This document shows, in pieces, positions 56,399-64,000 of a stretch of 64,000 nucleotides of DNA. Origin of the DNA: Bathynomus jamesi (lineage: Eukaryota > Arthropoda > Malacostraca > Isopoda > Cirolanidae); assembly GCA_023014485.1 (NCBI GenBank), contig JAJOZX010000087.1, positions 885,001 through 949,000 on the forward strand. The letters are read 5' to 3'. Within the stretch, counting starts at the first letter, position 1, and every line of letters begins with the position of its first letter. The position numbers were made by a program, and so were the translations under genes. The notes beneath the pieces are model-generated. The model did not search any database. It was not told the DNA's origin and saw only the letters and a list, made by a program, of their open reading frames with translations.

Positions 56399-57593
56399 TT
56401 ACTGGAATCCTGGAGCCGGCAGGTCCTCTAAAAAATCATCGGGCAGATTGGTCGTCTCCCGACTTTCCAGTTCTAAGGCTGGTGATCTGGTGTATCCCAG
56501 CTCGGTCAAACATTCTGTAAAAATATTTCGAACTTCCTGGTTCGATAGATTAGGGTTAGGGTTAGTTATATAAGAGGGGGTTCCCTCAGGGTATCCCTTC
56601 TTCTTTGGCCTCCTGGGAGGTCGAGATCCTTTGGACCACTCATCCCGTCGCTGGGGCGGTGCACCCTTCTCCCGGCATTTGGGACGATCTCCCCGCCGGT
56701 GACCGGATTCCCTGCAGGAATCGCAATAAGCAGCCGCCCTGCATTGTTTTATACCATGTCCTACTTGACAGCAGTTGTAACACCGTAGGGGCGAACTTGG
56801 GGGAGTCTGTCGCGATGAGTTTGGTCGAGACGGCGCGGGCGTTGCAGAAGCAACCTTTTGCTTCTGGGGCCTTCCTGTTTGTTCGGTAGTATAACGGATG
56901 GACTGGGAGGTTTTGGTTCGTTCTTCCCTCGGTTGACGAATATTCAGATCAGTTGAGTTTGGACACGACTCCTTCATTTTGTTCACGACCGTTGCTAACG
57001 ACGCGGTGAGATCCGCGTGTTTCTGGAATCTAACTTGGTGGTGACTTGGTAGGTTCGCATACATGGCCGAAAAGGACAATATCTTCGCCGTTTGCGAGGA
57101 CATTTTATAATCAAAAGCTCCTCAAGGGCTAAGATGACACTATTCATAGTGCCTTGAATGCGATTCCTAAACTCCATAAAATCTTCACCATCCTGCCAAC
57201 GCAATCGGAACAAATTCGTCATGGCCACAAATGGTTGAGTGTCGCTGACATCTCGGAAATTGTCCAAGAGAATCCGACGATACTGGGTCCATGTAGTGGC
57301 CGCTTCTAAGTCGGGGTTAGTGTCAACAAACTTCGATGCTGACCCTTCTTCTAGATCACAAACCGTTGTGCTTCCAAGATCCTATCCTTGTCCGTGATCA
57401 CCTTCTCATTCTCGAAATATACTTCCAGTTTGTGGAGCCAGTGGTGAACAAGTGGCTCGGTGGTCTTTCCCGCGACGGTTCCCTTAAATCTTGGAACGGA
57501 CGCCGGTAAGTTGAGTAACCTGGAATACGTAATATTCGTGGCAGGCGCGGTCGCGGCAGCAGCAGCAGTGGAAGCAGTGTTAGTGTCAGCCAT
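56399..57593 (-). pseudogene. gag: Gag of the gypsy element, frames broken
   Basis: A start ATG lies at 57593-57591 (MADTNTAS), preceded by a hexamer repeat (GAATCG)n at 57667-57690. The capsid-like part runs through 57267-57110 (FRLRWQDGEDFMEFRNRI). The nucleocapsid part has two zinc knuckles: CYNCCQVGHGIKQC (C-x2-C-x4-H-x4-C) and CDSCRESGHRRGDRPKC (C-x2-C-x4-H-x7-C, atypical). Frame changes occur near 57350 and 57110. Confidence 0.85.
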
Positions 57594-57779
57594 GTTGATG
57601 TTGGGAATGCGGCGACGTTTGGGAAGGACGGGCGTGGAGGTGTAAGTGGTAATAAAAATTCCCGGTCTGAATCGGAATCGGAATCGGAATGTGGCATACA
57701 CGTCACGCGCGAAAACAAACAATTGAAGTGTGTTTTGGCTGTGTGGTCCTAGTATATATAGTATCAGCGTGTTTGCGTT

Positions 57780-58524
57780 GTTTTGTTTTGTTTTTTTGGG
57801 GGGGGGGGATGGTCCAAATTAAGTAAACTACTAATTATTTAATTAAAAAAAATTAGAAGTTTAAAAATTCGGTTAACTTAATCAAACGCAAAACAATCGA
57901 GGAAACCTCAACAACTGCAGTAACACACTAAAATATCGTATATCAAGAACGACGTGATAGCTAAAAAAAAACAAGTTATGCCAGTTTTGTTCTATCACTC
58001 TCCTTAAATAGGTGTTATCATAGTAATAAAAAAAACGAAATAAGAAAAAAATAAAGGTTGGGATAGCAAAAGGTTACTTGTAATCCGATTGTCGAATCGT
58101 TGGTCTCCAATGAATGAAGAGTCCCACACAAAGTCCCTTTTCGTATCCTCGATCCTAACGATGGCAACGTGAGTTCCAGCGGTGGTGGATCCTACCCTCT
58201 GCCTGAGTTCGCAAGGAAGTACCCTAGTCGTGCCCCAATCGTAATCACGGATGTGGCCTGCAATTATCACTCAAACGTAAAACGTTCGCGTGAAGTTGAC
58301 CGAGAGAGGAAACTGAGGCGACTTCGTGACGTGGCATCAGCTGGCGTCTCTCTCGATTTGAAGGTCACTCCCAGATGAGACAAGGGCTAGACGGTGACGT
58401 CATGTACAGCCTTGGCGCCTTCCGAGAGGAGTGAGGGAGAACCCGGGGCGAGATGGGCAAGACTTCGTTCACCCAAATTCGGGTCCTGGGGGTTCCTGGG
58501 TCCTCTGCGTCTCGGTGGCCTCAG
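57780..58524 (-). other. Leader region of the gypsy element, no gene
   Basis: Lies between the 5' LTR and gag; contains a poly-G/C run at 57798-57809. No convincing primer-binding site was identified. Confidence 0.6.
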
Positions 58525-59935
58525 TGTCGAGGGTACGTCCCTAAAAGGGCCCTCGATTTGTTTTAGACGACTACGGACAATGAATACCAGGGTTGGTCCC
58601 CTCGGTTGGAGTCGATTATATCCGAAGGATAATAGACACGTCACTCTCGGGTTACCAGTGGCACTCGGCGCTCGCGCCTAGTCAACAATGTGTGTGAAGT
58701 CACTGCCCCAATTGGTTGTAAAGTTGTGCGGTGAATGGAAACGACTAACTCAATTTAACAGAGTCTTTTTAATAATTCACTTTGAATACAGAATTCTTTT
58801 TATATCAAAAATAATATTGAATTAAATTAAATGAAATTAAATTAATTAAATTAAATTACTTAGTAAAATTAACTTTGAACAGGTTGACTAAAGCTCAATA
58901 TACAATTTTTTTATATATACTGAGGTTAAGTTCCATTACCAAATGGAAGCTAAGTTGACCGGGAGGGGTAGTGCCACTGCAGGAATATTTACAGACTTAG
59001 GTCACAGAGTTTACGTATTATGAAGATTGTCAGAAAGCAAAGAACCTCGTTTCCGACGCTCTCGGGGTTTTTTATAACCTCGGGGTAGGCGGAGACGAGT
59101 AAACTAAGGGTCACCCTCTTACGGGCGGAGCTAACAGCAAGCGCCTATAATAGTTTTCTTATATTCGAATTTAAGCGGAGGCGACGTTAATTTACTGCCT
59201 CGATTGGGAGATGGAACTTCGGGAGAGTTCCGGGGGCGAACCAATCGTGATCGAAATAGGTTTCGCGGAATTTACATTTTTCTTTGATAATAAGGCATAA
59301 TTGTAGGATCGAGAGGCGCCAGGGGGCGGCATGGAAGGAGGGTCGAACCTATACAAAAGGGAACTGATTTGGAAGGAATTTACAGGGCGCAAATGAATTT
59401 CATAATCGAGAGAATCACTTTTGCGTGATTCTTTGGAAAAGAGAAATAGGGGTTAGGAAGAGCTGAATTTGGTATGCGAGTAGGTCGAGCTAGGGGAAAT
59501 CTGGTGGGCTATAGGTTGACACAATTATGCTTTATCTATGGGAATAGATCAGGTTTTTTAGGAAAATTTAATAATAAAATATAAAAACTGAGATGTTTTA
59601 GACGCTTGCCTTGCATCACGCGATGCTGACAATAATAGAGACGCGGAGGGATCGAAGAATTCATGCGAGTGCATATTTCATATGCACCTCGCATCTAACA
59701 ATTTAGATTTGGATTACTGGGATTTATGTGGATTAGATTTGGATTACTGGGATTTATACGGATTTATACGGATTAATGGGATTTATGTGGATTTATACGG
59801 ATTACATTGGATTTTTCCGCGCATGAAAGAATGCACACTCTGTGATATCAGAACAAGGATTTTGGGTTCAAGGTTTAGAATGCAATTCGTCGGAGACGAA
59901 CTCTTTTGTACCGTAAGGATTTACACTACGGGACA
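58525..59935 (-). repeat. 5' LTR of the gypsy element
   Basis: Carries the transcription start region for the minus-strand element. Near-identical to 49427-50850. Confidence 0.95.
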
Positions 59936-60104
59936 GCTTTATAAGGCTAACTAACGAAAATATCATGACCTAACCTAACCAATCGTCAAGGGCGTACAGT
60001 TAACCTAACGATTGTTAGGTTAGGTCGTGATATTTTCTTTAGTTAGCCTTATAAAGCTAACTAAAGAAGGCTGGGGTCGAATTCTACATTTGATCCCAAT
60101 TTTG

Positions 60105-60950
60105 GGTTGTAGAAGTTGTTTTCTTTCGTTATTTTATTTCTAAGTTTGACATATAAAAGTCTGCGAAGGTAGGCCCTAATGGTGTGCCCATAGCAACACC
60201 ATCTATCTGTATGTAGGTTTCATCACAGAATCTAAACGGAGTTTTTGTGCAACACAAAATAAGTAATTGTTTCATATCTTCTTTTTTTAAAGTTGGTGCA
60301 ATTAAATTTTGATTATTGTAAACATTCTCCAAAATTATTTCTATGGTTTCTATGACTGGTACATTTGTAAAAAGTGATTCCACGTCAAGAGAAACAAGTT
60401 GTTCAGCGTTGGCTATTTTTAAGTTAGATAATTTAGCTAGTGTTTCAGTTGTAGAATTTACAATAAATTTTTTGTTAAGATACAGTCTTATTATCTTATT
60501 TAAAAACTGAGCGATATCATGTGTGACAGTTCCGCTCATTGAGATGACAGGGCGTAATGGTGGATTAGGAGAGTTATTAAATCTTAGGTAGTCCATAAAG
60601 ATGACCGTCATTATAACTTCATGATCGTTTTAGTAATTTGGAGATGTTTACGTCATTTATTGAATTAGCAATTTTATTTATTTCATTTTTTGTTTCAAGT
60701 GTTGTGTTAATATTACATTTCGAAAATTTACTATTATTGCTCACAGTATCTTTTAAGTTATTATTATATTCATTCTTGTTCAATATAACAGTACTATTAC
60801 CTTTATCGGATTTTTTTATTATGATCTCATCATTGTTTCTAAGAGATGATACCGCGTCATATTCATTTTTTGTTAAGTTTCCATGATTATTATTTTCAAT
60901 AAATGAGATTGAAAAGTTTTTAATTTCGTTTTAAGTTCATCATCATTAAT
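60105..60950 (-). pseudogene. PLE-2 N-terminal region and reverse transcriptase 5' part
   Basis: Contains KKSDKGNSTVILNKNEY (about 60790-60840), GLPKI, LRPVISMSGTVTHDIAQFLN, EQLVSLDVESLFTNVP (motif A) and GVAMGTPLGPTFADFYM (60200-60130), all diagnostic of Penelope-type RTs. The 60129-60611 part is open; upstream parts need three frames. Confidence 0.85.
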
Positions 60951-61418
60951 CATATCTATTTTACCATTATGTTCATTGTATTTAATTTTTTCATAAAGTT
61001 TTTCGGTTTCAATTTGTTTTTCTATCTTTTAGATGGTTTCCTAAGGTCCAAAATTTAATCATTTGTCAAGTATCCTAGATTCGTGCTCATTAGGTTCATA
61101 ATTTGATAAATTAGTCACTATTGATTCTTTGTTTTTCTGTATAATTGTTCCCCCATAAAGTTTGTGTAATTTATTTAAGTTTTTAAACTCACTGTCATCT
61201 TTGAATTCTCTTAAGCTTCTATTTAAGAATAAGATAAGAAAATAGAAGTGAATAGAATTGAAACCGAAAGACTTTATGAAAAAATTAAATACAATGAACA
61301 TAATGGTAAAATAGATGTGATTAATGATGATGAACTTAAAACGAAATTAAAAACTTTTCAATCTCATTTATTGAAAATAATAATCATGGAAAATTAAAAA
61401 ATGAATATGACGCGATAA
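60850..61418. repeat. Inverted duplication at the 5' side of PLE-2
   Basis: 60850-61016 reappears inverted at 61252-61418 with about 95% identity, with a ~235-bp spacer. The repeated part encodes KLYEKIKYNEHNGKID and its continuation. The layout parallels the inverted arms of the PLE at 39735-42370. Confidence 0.85.
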
Positions 61419-61421
61419 TTT

Positions 61422-61957
61422 AGGCCGGGCTGAAACTATAATTTTTGTTTGATTTTAATTTATCAGAGTGACTAACAGTTGGCTTTTGATATAAAAATAA
61501 GATTCCTGAAAACAATAATTGGTGGCCACCAACGTGTGTCCGGCCACCCCCGTTTTTGTAAAAACATCTAATGCCGCACTAGCAAAATCAGGAAAATGGC
61601 AATATCTCTTCTTCTGAACATGCTAGAGATATGGTTGCATACCAAAAGATGCAGAATGTGATTTAGAACAAAGTATTAAGAGTGGTATGTTTTTAATAAC
61701 CTTTAGTTTTTACGTTATTTTAGAAAAACTAATTTTTGGGCCCATAGACCCCCTTTCAACTGAATGTCAACACAATAAAACATTCTCAAGCTGCAAATTG
61801 ACATGTATTAGTGGTTTTCAATCAGCAATCAAAATCAATCAAAATCAGCCATTTTAAATTCATTCAAAATGCTTTTTGACATTCCAAAACGCCAAACATT
61901 AAATTATACAATTAACAAATTGTCATTTTGTCATATTTTAGCATGATAAATAATAAT
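61422..61957. other. No gene; possible 3' end of the transposon carrying the gene to the right
   Basis: A GC-rich segment GGTGGCCACCAACGTGTGTC at about 61511 precedes the AT-rich flank of the transposase-like gene. Its inverse would lie beyond the window if it is a terminal repeat. Confidence 0.35.
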
Positions 61958-63246
61958 CTAGAACTTAAAATATTTTTTAGACACAAAATCTTTCATTAAT
62001 TTACGTGATCTAATTTTGTTTCTAATAAGACCATCTCTACGCTCATGACCTACAACAGCCAAGGATGCTTCAGTGACAAGCTTGATGTGCCTTTCAACAT
62101 TCTGACTGTGGCACTCGTGATCCAGTTTCAATGCGGTATTAATGATATCACGCAGTTCATAATTACTGAATTCTTTTAATACAGGTGGAACAGTTTCCCA
62201 TTGGGACATAGCAGACAGCTTGTGGTATGCAGAAGCTTTGAAATTGATGATTGGCTTTCTAAGACCCTAACATTCTCATCTATAGCAGGATATTCATCAG
62301 TACCACCTTCATGATCCTCTTCATTCTCATCATCACTTTCAATTATTCCACCTGCAAAATCATTGCTACTACCAGATTCCTCATCAAAATCCTCTATAAC
62401 TCCCCTCAGACACAGAACTTTATTGACAGCACACCTCCTCACCTCTTCATCTTCATCAGCCAGCATTCCAACTAAAATATTTTCACCATGAGCAAAATAG
62501 CTGTTATTGTTTAATACGTCATAACAAATTTCTCTAATTTTCCTGTTAGGGAATTTATTTACTCTTTGGATCATATTGAATAGGTTTCTTGACTCATCAC
62601 TTAGCCTCTTATTAGCCTTGATATTGAACAACTGTGAAAGTATACTTTGATGATGAATTCTACTATGATTTTGATGTTCTTACTGGGTGTTTTTTGTGAA
62701 ACATAAAAGCGAAAATTCTACAGGCTAAGGTGAGCCATCGAGAGTGATTTAGCAGGCCAATTTCTAAGAGTGCAAGGTCTTCATCCACTTCACCAGTAAT
62801 AATTGCCCAGCAGATGCAGTATCCATAGTATTGGTCTGTTGATAAATTATTGACCACCTCATTTGGTAGAAGCACAAATGCAGGATAAGGTATAGATTTG
62901 AAGTCCACAACATTCCATTCTGACACATTCCCATTGAGCTGAGAACCATTAGGGCCAGAAAATTTGTCTGGACTTTTTGTTGTCCCATCTAAAGTTATGA
63001 AGATGTGTCTAAGTGGCAATTCATTTAGATGCAGAAGACAAATATCCCACTGAAGAGGGTGCCCTAAAAACATTTCCAAATATCTGATTGACCCATGCAT
63101 ATGTCCTGTGTTAGTATTTGTCCCATCTGCTTTAACTAAGTTTAATTTGGCCTCAAGTTCTGTCCCTTTAATGATCTTATAAATGCCATGAGCAATGTCA
63201 ATGCCTTTTCCACTCTCCGGGGTAAAATGGTCGAGGTAGAAATCAT

Positions 63247-63420
63247 CTGAAAATAAATGTAATTAATTTTACAATTAAATAAAAATGAAAAAGGAAGGAA
63301 TAAAGTTAACTGGACAGTTGTCACTTAAAAATTTTTTTTTAAGTAATTGAAATATTACTTTATAGTACAGTAATATAACAGCATAACGCCTATAACTGTA
63401 TGACAATCATTTCCATTTAC
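63247..63420 (-). other. Predicted intron, 174 bp
   Basis: Minus strand: donor GTAAATGG after GGAGAGCCAG, acceptor TTTTCAG before ATGATTTC. Joining gives GEPDDFYLDHFTPESGK, aligned with SEPHSLYFAHVTPSSGK of element A. Confidence 0.8.
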
Positions 63421-63611
63421 CTGGCTCTCCAGTAATGACATAATGTTCCTCTAGGATTGTGGATGTATAATACTTTTCATTTACTTTGTTAACAGCAAGT
63501 GTAGCATCCTTTCTACCGTCAAAGCCAATGCCAGTCACTTTTTCAAATATCACTTCTTCTTCCTTCTTCCTTTCAGCTCTCAATTTAGCTCTCTCCCTTC
63601 TCAACTTGTTT

Positions 63612-63828
63612 CTGAAAAGTATTTAAAAAATATTGGCCATGCATTACTGCATTAGCATTATACAAATATACAAATATACAAAATACAAATGTCAGTTTCC
63701 TGTTTGAAACTAATTAATATAAATACAAAATAGAAATTTTGACGCTAATTAAAATAATAGTAAATCTGGTGATTTAGAACTTATAGCAGAAGCTAAGAAA
63801 TGTAATATCTAGAGTGATTAAAACATAC
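63612..63828 (-). other. Predicted intron, 217 bp
   Basis: Minus strand: donor GTATGT after GATAA, acceptor CTTTTCAG before AAACAAG. Joining gives NVIDKNKLRRE, aligned with NIIDRSKLRRE of element A. Confidence 0.8.
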
Positions 63829-64000
63829 TTATCAATAACATTTTGTATGTTATCTGGGGTGATTACTCCAAAGTCCACCAATGTAGCAGAACCAATAGCC
63901 GCTCCTGCTCTATCACTTACTTGATATCTGTTAGGATATTTAAAGTAGATTTACATATCTATTGTCAATGAATAATTTATTGGTAATCTTAATCTCTTAG

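Larger units (their letters stand above)
49427..59935 (-). mobile_element. Ty3/gypsy LTR retrotransposon (retrovirus-like), 10.5 kb
   Basis: Two LTRs of 1.41-1.42 kb flank gag, protease, RT-RNase H-integrase and an env-like remnant, all on the minus strand. LTRs begin TGTC and end GACA. The 4-bp target duplication is GCTT (49423-49426 and 59936-59939). The protein order RT, RNase H, integrase and the GPY/F-type C-terminus place it in Ty3/gypsy. It is richer in GC than its surroundings. The primer-binding site right after the 5' LTR (CTGAGGCCACCG, minus strand) does not start with TGG and was not assigned. Confidence 0.95.
49383..60096. mobile_element. Foldback element M5, split by the gypsy element
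   Basis: The pieces 49383-49426 and 59936-60096 form one ~200-bp palindrome once the 10.5-kb LTR element is ignored. Ends GGATCAAATGTAGAATTCG and its inverse, TSD CAATTTTG (49375-49382, 60097-60104). The core AACGAAAATATCATGACCTA and its inverse lie in the right piece. M4 shares the CCAGCCTTCTTTARTTAGC part of the arm. Confidence 0.9.
48413..61421 (-). mobile_element. Second Penelope-like element, split by M5 and the gypsy element
   Basis: Minus-strand order from right to left: DKGNSTVILNKNEY-type N-terminal block (about 60790), RT core to 60129, interruption (49383-60096), RT continuation YMRYIDDTLTLF (about 49370), GIY-YIG end at 48507. The TSD of M5 (CAATTTTG at 49375-49382 and 60097-60104) marks where the two halves join. 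At the 5' side the segment 60850-61016 is duplicated inverted at 61252-61418. Confidence 0.85.
61958..63927 (-). pseudogene. Element A-like transposase gene with introns, partial and frameshifted
   Basis: Homologous to the element A gene along its length: SDRAGAAIGSATLVDFGVIT (63829-63927), KLRRERAKLRAERKKEEEV and FDGRKDATLAV (63421-63611), then ADGTNTNTG (RNase H-type Asp), DICLLHLNELPLRHIF (C-x2-H), NHSRWLTLACR, NNNSYFAHGENILVGMLADE and CHSQNVERHIKLVTEAS. Two GT-AG introns (63247-63420 and 63612-63828) join in frame and are absent from element A. One-base losses near 62713, 62640 and 62245 break the frame. An upstream acceptor at 63928 suggests another exon, and the gene runs out of the window. 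Confidence 0.75.

Noticed and set aside
58490..58524. tRNA primer-binding site next to the 5' LTR
   Set aside because: The sequence after the LTR (CTGAGGCCACCG on the minus strand) does not start with TGG and I could not match it to a tRNA 3' end.
62637..62692. A 55-bp GT-AG intron in the element A-like gene
   Set aside because: The interval translates in another frame to SKNIKIIVEFIIKVY, which aligns with SGNLQELATFIVRVY of element A, so it is coding sequence with one-base losses and not an intron.
1..64000. tRNA or rRNA genes
   Set aside because: No cloverleaf, A/B box pair or rRNA-like block was recognised by eye; a tRNA scan would be needed to exclude one fully.

Overview
This window looks like gene-poor, repeat-packed nuclear DNA of an animal, most probably an arthropod. 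The evidence is the mix of elements: several CR1/Jockey-type, Ingi-like and RTE-type LINEs, D-x41-D mariners, Penelope-like elements (PLEs), hAT-type MITEs, an AT-rich background, long (TA)n tracts and a Ty3/gypsy retrovirus-like element. The order or class cannot be fixed from the sequence. No host gene, tRNA or rRNA gene was recognised. Almost every coding stretch belongs to a mobile element and most are broken.

Layout: 1-207 is a PLE scrap. 241-3732 is a DNA transposon (element A) with ~330 bp terminal inverted repeats (TIRs). 4260-9070 holds LINE, mariner and RTE fragments. 9440-19052 is one Ingi-like LINE split by a second LINE (LINE-B, 12084-17953), which itself carries four later insertions. 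19492-25235 holds two copies of one LINE family (D and E) in opposite orientation. 25721-27761 holds two foldback elements, one containing a palindromic mariner. 27911-32074 is a TIR-bounded element (element C) encoding a PIN/FEN-like protein with a cysteine-rich tail. 32662-34760 holds MITEs and palindromes. 34762-37135 is a CR1-like LINE (LINE-C). 37183-39710 is a second RNase H-type transposon (element B). 39735-42370 is a ~2.6 kb palindrome of a PLE with a hammerhead ribozyme at each end. 42485-48020 holds foldback and mariner pieces, a hAT MITE and a degraded LINE. 48360-61421 is another PLE, split by a foldback element, itself split by a Ty3/gypsy element (49427-59935) with an uninterrupted 1,245-codon pol frame. 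61958 to the end is a diverged, intron-containing relative of the element A gene.

The most interesting pattern is a foldback family (M1-M6 here) found six times. Its members share a palindromic core but have different termini. Each is flanked by an 8-bp target-site duplication (TSD), and removing M1 or M2 together with one TSD copy rejoins the interrupted LINE coding sequence. Other points are the shared TA-GGGTG termini of elements A, B and C, hammerhead ribozymes in both PLEs, and repeated inclusion of mariner fragments inside inverted repeats.

The two LTRs of the gypsy element differ mostly by one-base insertions or deletions, so some frameshifts in the window may be assembly errors rather than true decay.
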